From NCBI RefSeq assembly GCF_021130785.1, contig NC_060213.1, positions 62,280,001-62,344,000 of the forward strand: DNA of 64,000 nucleotides. Reading direction: 5' to 3'. A program made the translations under genes and the position numbers. Origin of the DNA: Homalodisca vitripennis. Taxonomy: Eukaryota > Arthropoda > Insecta > Hemiptera > Cicadellidae. The notes under the pieces were generated by a model. That model had not been told where the DNA came from. It did no database searches and worked only from the letters and a program-made list of their open reading frames with translations. Below, piece by piece: positions 22,635-35,194 of the stretch. Every line of letters begins with the position of its first letter. The first letter of the stretch is position 1.

Positions 22635-23245
22635 TTAAGAAAGGGTAAAGTGGGAGTCAAAGGATCTGGCCTTCCCTTCCTGTAGCCAATCTGTTTTTGG
22701 TTGAGTTTTAATTTCACTTTAAAGTTTTAAAGTGCTGCTATTAAATATCTGAACTGAACAGAGCAAAAATAAATATCACAATAACTTTAATCACTCTAAA
22801 TACAATTATAGCGTTCGATGTAAGTAAATACAAAACTTATAATTAAACTTAACTGAAGACAAGCATTAATACGGCAGAGCTAGAAATCCGTCCGGCTTTT
22901 TTGGTACAAAGAGGATTACATCTCATTATTAAACAGCTCGTTGTAAAGTTCAGAGTGGATATTACAGGTGTTTTAGGAAGCGTTAAGTTCTACAAACCTG
23001 CCATATAGTGATATAAATAGAAGAATTTCCTTGTAAACTAAGTAAAACGTATTTTAAACACAAAGATAAAATTTTAAACAATGATTTTGGACCGATTCAA
23101 AATTCACCATTCCTTTAAAATATAACTAAATTTCTTGACCCAAACTTTTATACATATACTAATATTTATATTATTTTATTTTAATTTTAACCATATAAAT
23201 CTTGTTAGTTTTACTCAGCTGATATTTGTTTTTAAATTGTTAATT
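22635..23245. other. AT-rich spacer
   Basis: No feature visible between the direct repeat and the one-armed relative of the foldback element. Confidence 0.5.
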
Positions 23246-23345
23246 CACACCTGATGATGGCATCTTCGATGTCGAAAGGCCTCGTGAAAAATACACAAAT
23301 TATTGGATAATTGTGAGTTTTCTTTTGTGAAATAATAGAAAATAA
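23246..23345 (+). mobile_element. One-armed relative of the foldback element, with hammerhead-like core
   Basis: It matches the reverse complement of the centre plus left arm of the 22282-22450 element (ATGTCGAAAGGCCTCGTG, then AAATTATTG-ATAATTGTGAG, then TTTTCTTTTGT). The core reads CTGATGA (23251-23257), one extra T, a perfect 6-bp stem II GGCATC/GATGTC with a TTC loop, GAAA (23274-23277), GGCC, TC, GTG. It has a single arm, so it is either an end of a larger element or an ancestor of the foldback form. Confidence 0.55.
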
Positions 23346-23479
23346 GTAAAACGTGATTTAATTACTTAGGGAGATTTAAAAAACAAAACCCTAATTGTAG
23401 GCTTATATAAAATATCCAATTCTCTTCAATTTTTAGGAAATATAGGCGACGAAATTTTAGAAAACGATGTCAAACCCCC

Positions 23480-23870
23480 ATATGTTTGTATGCCTGCTTT
23501 AGAAAGTTGTCGCTACTGGATGAACGTTAAGCGAAGTGGGCTGTAAATATTAACCTGATATATCTGTCTGTCCACACGATATATCGCATACAAACTGACC
23601 TGCAGACTTGAAATTTTTCATGAACCTTCATTTATATTTAGACTAGATCATATCACTCCATGGACTTTAGCCGAGCGTTAGTGAACATTGGTCTTTCGGG
23701 TAACCATGGTGGCAACAAGAAAATTGCAGAATGCATAAATTTGTAACCACACAGTTTGAATCATAATTATGAAATTTTAAAATGCGACATTGTAACAAAT
23801 GTAGCTGTGAATTTGAAATGTTGTGCGTAACCTCAGCATATCCACGCTGCACATCGTGTGGTGTATTCTA
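23480..23870 (+). repeat. Dispersed repeat family I, copy 1
   Basis: It shares with 28860-29095 the blocks ATCACTCCAT / CTCACTCCAT, GAGTAACCATGATGGCA / GGGTAACCATGGTGGCA, a following AAAATTGCAGAAT / AAAATAGCAGAAT block, and AACAAATGTAG / AACACATGTAG near the end, in the same order and strand. The short minus-strand frames in both copies are not convincing genes. Confidence 0.65.
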
Positions 23871-25690
23871 TCGTATTTTTTTAAACTAGACGAAAGCTTT
23901 ATAAACATTTAAAAAATAAGAAAATAATAATAATAAGTGTATATTTGCCAAAAACGTTTCGCTGTTTTGACGTTTTTAAAATCAGATGAAGTAACAAATG
24001 AAGTAATTAATTGAAGTTAAATAACTGCAGAGACCATCCCTAAAAAAGCAGTGTATCACAGTGTAATGGTTAATAAACAGTTGACACAACTAGTAAGGTC
24101 CCCCCATGAGTATGCACGACTTCACATCAAGTACCGGGACAAAAGCGGTTATAGAGCTGGAAGTGAACCGGGCAACGCAAACGTTTCTTTGTCTGGCCGA
24201 GCTCAAAGTCAAAGCAACACAATACAGCTCGCTATACACTCCCGCTTGTGCATTAGTTGTTCGCTCGGTTTAGTAAGGAACTCCTGACATAAATATATAT
24301 TCTATTAGTCAATCAACGTTTTATTGAAACAAACCTACAACATACGAGCAAAGTTTGTTAGAACATCCTTATATCTACAAGTGCCACCAACTCCAGTAAT
24401 ATCCTTTCCACCTATTCATCTTTGACAGTTCAAACCAGTTAGTGTCCTCTAAAATGTTCCTTACTCACTATTTTAACAATTATATTAATTAGTTGTAGCC
24501 GACAACCATATTTTTACAAATAAAAATACAGTATGTACTGAATTTCTATGTAGAGCTATAAATTTGTGTTTATGCACTTTGTTGAACTTGAAAGAATGTT
24601 GAGTTTGAAAATACAAAACTGAGATTAATAATATCAGTCATAGATTGTCGACCTAAATGTATTAATCTCAGTTGCTCGGTCAAAATCCTAGACTAAATTT
24701 TTCTTTAATGAGAGTAATTTAATCCTAAAGTGTTAATTTTGTAGTAAACTTCTTACTTAGCTCTAACTTCACCTGGTAAAATAAGACATCTTTAGTTTAT
24801 TTTAATTAATTTAAGAAGCCAAAAGAAAATTAGTGATAATTATGATGATTTATATGAAGGAACGTTGCGGATCAATGTAACTTTTCAGTTCTTAACTATC
24901 TCAAAATTGGTATATAGATGTATTGCAGAATGTGTGGTTAATATTATAAATTCACACCACGTTCCCATCTGTAATGTCTTAGTTAACACCCACACCCTAA
25001 GGTTTATCTAAGTATAGTATAATAGTATATACTAACTACAAGTAAGTTATATAGAGACTACAGAGCTACTTTTAATGTTATGGCATTGACACTACCAACA
25101 GTATTATCTATATTCTCCTAATATAAGTGTGTTGAATACTCTATACAAAAACAGCGTAAACACGGTATAGGTTTGGCGGTAATCTTATACTGTCTGTAAA
25201 CTTTTCATTTAAAATGTCCCTTCCGACACAGAGATAAGATTGAATTCATGAGCGACTGTCATATTGAAATATCATGATGATTTTACATTACATACGTGTG
25301 GCATAGGGATACAATATCTGGGTATTACACATATGGCTTAATTATTGAATGCGAAATACATGTCACAAACGTATTATTGCGGGCACCAACAAGATGATAT
25401 AATATCAGCGATACCATCCCAACCAGGTGTTCCGCAGCACAGATTGCGGGGCTGCGGTACATCCACAAATTGTCTGACAGCAGCATCTCTTTAGCTGATT
25501 AAAACAATTGTACCTTCAAATGTACGGTATCAATAATGACAAAATATCACACCAATTTGTAAATTACCAATATAACACACCTTCCCTTGGTTCTATCAAC
25601 CGTAATGCCTAACTACATGATAGACTCAGTTAGGCCTACTATATCACTGTGCTACCTGTGATGTAGTAAATATGTATAAAACGGAATGTT
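23871..25690. other. Unassigned stretch
   Basis: A GAAACG-type signature with AAAACGT arms at 23949-23978 is similar in style to dispersed-repeat ends elsewhere in the window. A moderately GC-rich patch at 24100-24260 and another at 25380-25500 hold no recognised coding motif. Otherwise AT-rich. Confidence 0.4.
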
Positions 25691-27715
25691 CTGACTTTGA
25701 TTGCTGTCTTGTCAGTGAGATAACCCCGGCCAGTTGACAAGTCCTATCCGTTGTGAGACAGTAAGCTGGCTGACCTTTTCACACACAAGTCTGAACTCAC
25801 GTCCTACTCGGCATATTCTGACAGTGAGTACTGTCTTGTTACTGATGTGTAGCCTGATTGTTAGTAAGTTAAACCCGGCCAGTTGACAAGTTCTAAACGT
25901 TGTGAGACAGTAAGCTGGCTGACCTTTTCACACACGTCTGAACTCACGTCCCACTCGGCATATTCTGACAGTGAGTGCTGTCTTGTTACTGATGTGTAGC
26001 CTGATTGTTAGTAAGTTAAACCCGGCCAGTTGACAAGTCCTATCCGTTGTGAGACAGTAAGCTGACTGACCTTTTCACACACGTCTGAACTCACGTCCCA
26101 CTCGGCATATTCTGACAGTGAGTGCTGTCTTGTTACTGATGTGTAGCCTGATTGTTAGTAAGTTAAACCCGGCCAGTTGACAAGTCCTATCCGTTGTGAG
26201 ACAGTAAGCTGGCTGACCTTTTCACACACGCCTGAACTCACGTCCTACTCGGCATATTCTGACAGTGAGTGCTGTCTTGTTACTGATGTGTAGCCTGATT
26301 GTTAGTAAGTTAAACCCGGCCAGTTGACAAGTTCTATCCGTTGTGAGACAGTAAGCTGGCTGACCTTTTCACACACGCCTGAACTCGCGTCCTACTCGGC
26401 ATATTCTGACAGTGAGTGCTGTCTTGTTACTGATGTGTAGCCTGATTGTTAGTAAGTTAAACCCGGCCAGTTGACAAGTTCTATCCGTTGTGAGACAGTA
26501 AGCTGACTGACCTTTTCACACACGTCTGAACTCACGTCCCACGCGGCATATTCTGACAGTGAGTGCTGTCTTGTTACTGATGTGTAGCCTGATTGTTAGT
26601 AAGTTAAACCCGGCCAGTTGACAAGTTCTATCCGTTGTGAGACAGTAAGCTGGCTGACCTTTTCACACACAAGCCTGAACTCGCGTCCTACTCGGCATAT
26701 TCTGACAGTGAGTGCTGTCTTGTTACTGATGTGTAGCCTGATTGTTAGTAAGTTAAACCCGGCCAGTTGACAAGTTCCTATCCGTTGTGAGACAGTAAGC
26801 TGACTGACCTTTTCACACACGTCTGAACTCACGTCCCACTCGGCATATTCTGACAGTGAGTGCTGTCTTGTTACTGATGTGTAGCCTGATTGTTAGTAAG
26901 TTAAACCCGGCCAGTTGACAAGTTCTATCCGTTGTGAGACAGTAAGCTGGCTGACCTTTTCACACACGCCTGAACTCGCGTCCCTACTCGGCATATTCTG
27001 ACAGTGAGTGCTGTCTTGTTACTGATGTGTAGCCTGATTGTCCGTGAGATAACCCCGGCCAGTTGACAAGTTCTATCCGTTGTGAGACAGTAAGCTGGCT
27101 GACCTTTTCACACACGCCTGAACTCGCGTCCTACTCGGCATATTCTGACAGTGAGTGCTGTCTTGTTACTGATGTGTAGCCTGATTGTTAGTAAGTTAAA
27201 CCCGGCCAGTTGACAAGTTCTAAACGTTGTGAGACAGTAAGCTGGCTGACCTTTTCACACACAAGTCTGAACTCGCGTCCCACTCGGCATATTCTGACAG
27301 TGAGTAGTGTCTTGTTACTGATGTGTAGCCTGATTGTCAGTAAGTTAAACCCGGCCAGTTGACAAGTTCTATCCGTTGTGAGACAGTAAGCTGGCTGACC
27401 TTTTCACACACAAGTCTGAACTCGCGTCCTACTCGGCATATTCTGACAGTGAGTGCTGTCTTGTTACTGATGTGTAGCCTGATTGTTAGTAAGTTAAACC
27501 CGGCCAGTTGACAAGTTCTATCCGTTGTGAGACAGTAAGCTGGCTGACCTTTTCACACACAAGTCTGAACTCGCGTCCCACTCGGCATGTTCTTACAGTA
27601 GGTACTGTCTTGTTACTGATGTGTAGCCTGATTGTCAGTAAGTTAAACCCGGCCAGTTGACAAGTTCTAAACTTTGTGAGACAGTAAGCTGGCTGACCTT
27701 CTCACTGATAACATG
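25691..27715. repeat. 147-149-bp satellite array, 14 monomers
   Basis: The GGCCAGTTGACAAG anchor starts at 25728, 25877, 26024, 26171, 26318, 26465, 26612, 26761, 26909, 27057, 27204, 27353, 27502 and 27651. Steps are 147, 148 or 149 bp; the 149 steps come from a two-base AA gain (ACACACAAG versus ACACACG). Monomers are very similar, with a few alternating variants (GCTGGCTGACC versus GCTGACTGACC; ACTCACGTCCCAC versus ACTCGCGTCCTAC). The first and last units are the most diverged. Minus-strand frames across it (for example 26596-26832) are repeat artefacts. Confidence 0.97.
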
Positions 27716-28859
27716 TCTAGACTCGTCTCCCGCCTGAGTTTTATATTTTAACGTAATATAAAAGAACTCTTTCTGAAACACAAGTTCCGGTTCCAAATTA
27801 AGTAACTACAGCTCTATAATGTTACTAAAAGAAAACCTTAAATTATTTGCAGAGTTTTTCGATTTTAGTTAACTTAAAGGTGAGTTTTAGTTTTTTGTTA
27901 TATTATTTACACAAGAGATATATAAATCGTCCAGGACTATAAATTGTGGCACGGAAAACGTGAGAGTTTGAACTGATCTGTACGGAGTGAGAGACTGGGG
28001 TGGTAAATTTTTGAATGGTCAAAATTAAAGTTACGAGGCGCAGCCCTCGTATATACTTTTGCCCCGCATATTTTAAAAATAAGGGTGAGTATTAAACTTA
28101 TTACGACGAATTCTGAAACCATTTTAACGATTTTTAGAAGCACATAGGAGAGTTTTATTATTAAAGTCACGTTACCCACTAAAATGAGTTGAAACACAAA
28201 ATACTTGAATTGAGAAACTTTATTACACAAAGGAACGATATACAACTAAACCTCATTCCCAGCATAGAGGTCCATTATGGAAAATATTATTAAATCGCCA
28301 GACATACATACTGATTAAAAAATCAATTTATTCCTGGAAAACCCCTGTCTGCATTAAGCTCGGTTTAAAGTTCGAGTGGGCACACAGCCATGAAAATGGA
28401 CATGTGGGAAGAGTTAGCCAATAACAAAAGTTGCAATCAGACACCCTCTATCCCTTCTCCCCGCTACCCTTCTCACCACCCCCGCAGTTGCTGAACTCTG
28501 ACTTTTAGCGTCAAAATATAACCCTTGGGACTCTTTACGCCACCCCCGTTGTTTTCAACACATAGAAGTACTCATGAGGAAAACACAAATTTGCATCATC
28601 CAATGGTTCAGCGATTTCCACGTATCGTCTGGCTTTATTCGTTTTTTGTTCAGTATAAACTGAATTAAAACTATACGTCCCTATAGATTTGGTTAACTGT
28701 ATGTCTTGAATTGAGAATTAACGATGGTTAATTATGCATTATGCATTAACAATAAAAAATGCAATAGAATTTATGGAGAAAGGTTTTGTATTTATATGAT
28801 AATTATAAACAAAGAATGGAGATTTCTGTTCATTTGTATTGGATAATAATTTGGAAACC
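27716..28859. other. Unassigned stretch
   Basis: A short ACGAGG-CGCAG-CCTCGT hairpin lies at 28033-28050. A minus-strand 102-residue frame (27937-28245) is hydrophobic at its N-terminus but is AT-driven and has no known motif. A pyrimidine-rich patch lies at 28440-28500. Confidence 0.4.
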
Positions 28860-29095
28860 TCTATACCAATAACTTTCAGGAGACCAACTGATATGTTGAG
28901 AGAGATATAACAACTTTAGTTCGATGATGTTGCATCTCACTCCATAGCATTTGAATAAGCGTTAACGAAAAATGTTTTCTTAAATGAGTAACCATGATGG
29001 CATCAATAAAATAGCAGAATAAATAAATTTTCAAAACAAACTGAATACAATTATATATTTTAACATTTGATATTAACACATGTAGTTTAATAAGA
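28860..29095 (+). repeat. Dispersed repeat family I, copy 2
   Basis: Partner of 23480-23870. The aligned part contains GAGTAACCATGATGGCATCAA at 28986-29006. Roughly 170-250 bp downstream is a TGTCAACAGGACATCTTGAG line (29357-29376) that resembles the boilerplate seen in other insect transposon fragments. Confidence 0.6.
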
Positions 29096-29402
29096 CTTTG
29101 TTATTTCAATATTGCTAATGAAACCTGACAAAAATGTGCATCAAGATATGTCATATCAAGTAGCAAGATATCTCGAAGAAGATTACATTTGTAGACTTTA
29201 AATTGTGCATGAAATTTAATTTCTACATAGATAAGAATGAGTGCGATGATGGTGCACGTCTATTTATGAGTTTTTTGAGCTTATCACTCTCTACGTTGGC
29301 AAAAGTTCTCTGCTATTTGTCTCGAGTCTGTAAATGTTTGTGACTGATCTGTCTTTTTGTCAACAGGACATCTTGAGAATGAAATGAGTAAGACTTGAAC
29401 CT

Positions 29403-30690
29403 TTGGATGTAACCTCAGCGAAGTTTTTTACGCTAAACGTGGTGCGACGTACTTCAATCTTGCATTTTCAGAAATACTATATCCACCAACACCGTGAAAA
29501 CTTGATTGTGGTACGTTGTAATCACCACTGCTGGGATCCACTGAAACTATCCTGGATGAACAAATATTCTAATCCTTCGCTCATATTTAATACTTCCAGA
29601 ATGACGTGCGAGACCCTCTCTTTGGTAGAACACAGGATATTGAGGATAATTTCACTGAAAGAGTTAATGATGCCAAGCATCCTGTTCTTCAGAGAATTTT
29701 AACAGTCCTGTGAAAAGCGAGCATGCTTCGATGGATCTACTTCATCCAAGGAAATGGTAATGCAGGCAGCATTCACTGACGTCTTTGATTTAAAAAAACA
29801 TTATGCTCTTGATTTTTCAGAGCCTCCACTCTACAACTCAGTGGTCTTTTGACAAGCATAGCAAAGGATGCAATTTGCAATTGCAATGGCAAAAAGTGCA
29901 ACAATCACTGACAGGTTAAGAACCTGTGCTATTTGAAACTCAGATCCAGTCAGACGTCTTCGATTGCTCGACCAACGGCTATCTCAAATCAATTTGCAAT
30001 GGCATTACTTTCTTCGATCTTCTTTGGTGAGTGGGTCCTTTTACGAGCCTATTAAGTAGTATAGGTAAAATATGTAATAGCAGAATACATGCGATCACTT
30101 TGGAGAATTGTATTACTGTTTTACCGAGCGACACTATTATCCGTCGGCTTTTGACAAACTTATCAAATATTATAGGTTCTAAAAGTACAATCTGATTGAT
30201 CGATACTCCTGTTTGAAGTGAGAATGGTGAAAACTTTTAGGAACATTTGTTGCAGATTATGATATCGATGTTATACTATAATATCATTCTTTTCCACAAA
30301 GATTTTCTCTTACGCCCTCTTCAAATGACGTACGCAAATTTATCAACAGGATCTTTTATGTGCTGCCAAGAAGTCCAGTGCTATTCCAGAAATTGCAGAA
30401 GGCAACCTTTGTTCATGACCATCCTGCCTTATGGAATGAAGTGTTTTGTTTTATCAAACATCGTCTTGTTCTGGAGGGACAGTCTTCTGAGAAACACATC
30501 AAGAGCACTGATAACAGTTCTTGTTTACTCCTGTAGAAGTGTAGTTAAAACCAACAATGAGCTGATCGTCGCAACAATCCATCCAATAAAACTAGCCGTA
30601 ACCCAAGAAAGAGCTTATCTACAGTCCACCGGCTGAGAATCTACTTCCAATCTTATGTCTGCTCTAAACTCCATATGTAGGGACGCGATT
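29403..30690 (+). pseudogene. Old broken coding region, family not recognised
   Basis: Three frame segments in one direction read as ordinary protein with few stops. Frame 3 runs from 29403 to about 29850 with one TAA at 29700-29702 (it includes AAFTDVFDLKKHYALDF). Frame 1 runs from about 29842 to 30195 with two stops (SSIGKICNSRIHAITLENC). Frame 3 resumes near 30225 and runs to 30538 (FVHDHPALWNEVFCFIKHR). In DNA this AT-rich a stop is expected about every 15-20 codons, so the low stop density suggests decayed coding sequence. I recognise no domain. A polypyrimidine-AG at 29805-29820 and a GGTGAGT at 30026 could be splice sites, but the reading continues through the latter. It could be a host pseudogene or an unfamiliar transposon protein. 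Confidence 0.35.
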
Positions 30691-32697
30691 AATGCGTTAT
30701 ACGGCCTCTCAACGAGAAACAACCAACACCAAACTAATGAGTTAAAAGTCAATTGGACCTATGAACAAATCTACTATTTTATAACCTATAAATAAATATT
30801 CATTGTCCAAATCAAATCACATCCTCGCGCCCAGCTCCTTGTTTCACCTGGAGCGCACAAATCGGCGGAGGGAGGAAGAATGCCACGTGCGCCAAGGCGG
30901 GTGCGTGGGCGTGAAGGCAACGCTAACAAACGGTAAATTTACCAACAGTCGGACCATCCCCAGGGTGACCCAGTTTATCCCCACCACTTTCCACCCCTCC
31001 CACAACCCTCGGGCTACACGCAATCAATAGAATCTCTACTAGCCTCGGAGAAAACATCGTCAGTCACTCCTTCATTAGATTACATCACCTCTTTGCAGTT
31101 GAGTTAATCCTGTTAAAAGTTGACCTTCTATAAAAAGAATGAACAGCTTGTATGTGAGCTCGGAGTTTATGCTTTATACCTCGCGGAGTATGCTATTAAC
31201 TCACTTCCTTCAACAACGGTGCTTTGATAAATATCTACACCGTGTACTAAAACATGCTAATAAGGTAATGTATATTACTTTACCCTTTAACTTCGTCCTC
31301 TACAGCATAAAACTTAAAAATTGCTACCAACACAATTTATACTGTTTGTATAGTCAACATACAATAATGTAATAAATACGTTAATGTAATACAACTAAAC
31401 TATTTCGACGAATATACATGTTAACAAAACATATCCAACTGTACAGGTATAATCGAACTAGGGTATAATCGATTATAAAACTAAAATATCTAATATAACG
31501 AATATATTGAATTAACTATTGATTTTAAGTCAATCAGTTATAGACTACGAGAGCGAAGTGAAGTTAACAATTTAAATTCCAAACAAGGGTATAAAAATGT
31601 TCAATGCTCTAATCTTTTACACTTGGGACACAATGTTTTGTGTACACCATTTTGGGGTTTCTCATTTACTAGTTAAGAAAAAAGATAACAATTTTGGTTA
31701 CGGCAAAATAGGGGCACATACAAAACTTCAAATAGCCAAACAGGAAGTTTTACATTTTATAATGTTTTTACTTTCTTGAAAGTTATGTTCACAGAAGGGA
31801 CTTCTTATTTTTTTAGAGGGGTTCGGAAAGTAATAAAAGAAAAGACAATCTCATTCCATAATAAATTTTACAATTTGCATAAACATTACAGGTTACTTAA
31901 ATGAGTATTAAAAATTACAAATCAATATTACTTTGAAGAACTCTCAAAATAAATAGTTCCTAAAAAGGGTTTCCCTGAATAAAACCACCAATATAGCTCC
32001 AATATTACGTTAAACCTTCTAGCTCAAATAATCTGCCTAGTCCCTTACCCAATTTAAAACTACTTCGACTACAACCAGTACATCTAGACACAAAATAGAT
32101 CCGTCTAACTTTACAGGTCGATTTTACAACCTTAGACCGTACGCTCTGTGCTGGTCAGATGACAAGAGATATTATCGATTGCCTTTGGCCGTAGCTAATT
32201 ATGATAACCACCGTACAATGGGCTACCCCTACTCCACGCTACGGCAATACCACACAGTGGGCGTTGACTCGGCAATATCGGCGCCCCCACCGCCAATTGT
32301 TTAGGTCAGCTACTGTCGTGGCGTGGGCACACATAGGTGATTTGGGATCCATGTTACCTCCCTCCAATAAAACATAAACTACGGCACAGCACAACCCTGC
32401 TTCACTTAAGTTGCATTCCAAATCAATTGTATGTATCTCACTTTATTTTCGAGATTTCCTGCGAAAAGACAGACCGTTCTCAGGCAGGTTTTCAAGGCAA
32501 TCAGTCAGAAAAGGACTTTTGACAGACGCAGAAATAGGTTTTTTATTTATTTATTTACTTATGTTAATTTTGTTTGCTGTGTTATTTTTTATCATACCTT
32601 TTTGAAAACGGCAAATGCCGAAATATTAAAGGAAATTTTATACCAAGAAGTCCAATAACTGTTATAATAGAGCAATTCTGCATTCATACACCCGAAG

Positions 32698-32700
<3 letters not shown>
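30691..32700. other. Unassigned stretch
   Basis: A GC-richer patch at 30820-31025 has an open frame of 75 codons with no motif. A similar patch lies at 32220-32370. The rest is AT-rich with nothing recognisable. Confidence 0.4.

Positions 32701-32757
<57 letters not shown>
32701..32757. repeat. (AT)n microsatellite
   Basis: 57 bp of uninterrupted AT dinucleotides; the isoleucine/tyrosine frame across it is an artefact. Confidence 0.97.
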
Positions 32758-32761
<4 letters not shown>

Positions 32762-33959
32762 TCCTTTGGTCCTAGACTAATGTTTGTCACTGGTATATTT
32801 TTTTTAAATATATACATATTCACCTCCTTTTTGGAATTGTTGAGGTTTTTTTTAAGAAAAATACATGGGATTTTGAATGTCTTATAACTTTGTAACTAAT
32901 AAACCAATATTATTGTGTATTATCTCATTTTGAAGAACATGACCAGTACTAAGTTTTTGTGCATGCTAAAGTTTATTTCTCAAATCGTTTTAAATTTATG
33001 GCTTTACAAAAACATTTTTAAACATTATTTATACATGTATAATTTTTATTTATTTTTTATATACACTTTTGTTTAACATATAATAATATCCATGCACAAA
33101 AAGTTTTATAACATTATAAATAATATGTAGTAAAAGTTTCACTGCTTTAGCTTTGAATAATAATAGTTAAAAATTATAAGAACTTTTGTGTGAAAAATAT
33201 AAAAATTTAAAATCTGCGGGAATCAGCGTTTGTATTTTACACAAGCTATTTAGTAGCTATAGATGAAAGTAACACCATACTGGTACTTGAAGTCAGTGAA
33301 TGGTATATTTGTATATTGAAGACATATGTAGGCCTAATAAACCACTAACAGGAAAGAGAAAAGGCTATATTTGCTATATTACCACTAAAAAATGTATAGT
33401 AAATGACAACAAAGACATAATTAGGTTTTAAAATCAGTCTAGCGTTGTGCCTGTTGTTCAAGTTCAGAAACAGCCAGCACTATAAGTTTTCCCTTCATTT
33501 TCTTGATGTTTTTTCTCTTCTTCAGTTTGTGCTAGTCGCAGTCTTTTATTGTCCAATTGTCTAGCTATTTTGGCTGCATGCCGCCCAGGGCTTGTACCGG
33601 CAGCATTTTGGTAGCTAACACTAGTTTTCAAGTAACCTAGATAGATATGAACAATTATCAAACTTATTCTTGTTTATGTAGAAATTATTCCATACAAAAT
33701 TTTGAAATATACACACGAAATCGTAATTGAGGTATTTTTATCGCGATCTTCAAGGATTACTTTTAAGTATTCTAAGGACAGTTAGGCAACACAAACGCTC
33801 AGTTAAAAATTATGCTTATATAAAATTAAATGCAAAATTTCAACTCCTCAGATAAACTTGGGACCGACATTCACCATCATCGTCGCTATATTGCCTATAC
33901 ATAAATAAACCGATGGGGTATCCAAAAGCCTGACAATATGTAAGGAAGGTCTTACATAA
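32758..33959. other. AT-rich non-coding stretch
   Basis: No gene, array or element recognised. Confidence 0.5.
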
Positions 33960-34235
33960 TGACTGCACTCAGTTTGTTGACAAATATATTTGTTAAGTGA
34001 TTTTCATTGTTATCATATTTACTTATAAAGCCACTGTTAAAATGTTCGGCAAATCCCATACGGTTAACTGCACGATCATACAACTCGATCTTGCCTATAG
34101 AGAAATGAAGCTTAATGCAAATTTTCAAGTCTATAGATCAGTTCGTTCTCGAGATGTCGTGCAGACAAGATTTACAGACATTTTGTGAGCCCTCCGAGTA
34201 AATAGGCTTCGCTGATAGCAAGCAAACAAGTTTGG
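33960..34235 (+). mobile_element. Dispersed repeat family F, copy 1
   Basis: It shares with 50220-50490 an ordered series: TTGTTATCATA / GTAGCCATCATA, TACTTATAAAG / TACCCATAAGA, CAAATCCCATACG / CAAATCCCACG, CTCGATCTTGCC / CTCGATGCTGCC, then ATGCAAATTTTCAAGTCTA / ATGCAAACTTTCAAGTCTT and AGGTCAG / AGATCAG. The signature resembles non-coding repeats widespread in insect genomes. Open frames in it are incidental. Confidence 0.65.
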
Positions 34236-34397
34236 TCAGTGAAAACCATTAGAGACATCACTAGTATTAAACAAACCCGGAGAAATGCAGAAAAACAATC
34301 TTTTATATGATGCACCACTCATGAGTATAGTATGTAAACATAAGTTATTTCGACTCTGCTTATCTCCTACGTGTCATTGATGTGAGACATAAGAAAA

Positions 34398-34566
34398 GCC
34401 GTCATTTAGAAGTCGTTAGCTGGAGGCGTAAGGGTGAGCTGACGTGGACCGCAAGGGAAGCGTAATTAGACGTAAGGGTGAGCTGACGTAAGACGTAAAG
34501 GAAGCTGTCGTTAGACTTCAGAATGAGCTGGTATGAGACGTAAGGGTGAACTGAAACGAGACGTCA
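34398..34566 (+). repeat. Short irregular tandem repeat with TGACGT words
   Basis: The phrase GACGTAAGGGTGAGCTGACG and its variants recur about every 37-50 bases across roughly 170 bp, with GACGTAAG / GACGTAAA / GGCGTAAG alternating with GAGCTGACGT / GAGCTGGTAT / GAACTGAAAC. It is purine-rich on the plus strand. Confidence 0.7.
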
Positions 34567-35194
34567 TCATCAATCACTAAACATTTCCAGCTGTAATGTG
34601 GGGTTTAGTATTCTTGCTACTTTGAGTTCTTTCGAGATGGTGGACTGCGATCTTGACAAATAACGGGAACTGTGATGGAGGTGAATTCATCTGGCAGGCT
34701 TTTGTAAAATTTACTTTATAATATTTTTTTTGCCTTCAGTTGTAAAGAATTATATATAGGAGCTTGCGTGAGTTTTTATATTCACTGAGCAATTTCTTTG
34801 AAAACAAGTTATTTAATTTGATCCCTCATGAAACATGCATTTTTCGTATTACATTCAAATTAACTTGTAAGACAGTATATGAACGTAGACGTAGTCACAT
34901 GAAGAGTACTAAGCCACTATTTCCCAATAACGCTTCCCTCCCTCCGATCATGTGACGTTGCAGTGTTGAGGGTGTACTGTACCAGATGTGGATTAGACTA
35001 ATGTCTCTTACAACTGATATGGGATACAACATTACATTAACAAAAACTATAATTCATGATTTCACAGATTTTTATTTCTGATTTTAAAATGTTTCAGTAA
35101 ACAATAATGTTTCAACATTTCCGACAGTTAAAACAGGTATATCTTAAACAGGTAAAATCCCTCGCCCGGTTTCGAAACCTGTTCAAATAACATT
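34567..35194. other. Unassigned spacer
   Basis: No feature visible. Confidence 0.45.

Noticed and set aside
26596..26832. Minus-strand 78-codon frame with repeated CEKVSQLTVSQRI
   Set aside because: Product of the 147-bp satellite; similar peptide words at 39.9 kb only reflect DNA similarity of the solo monomer.
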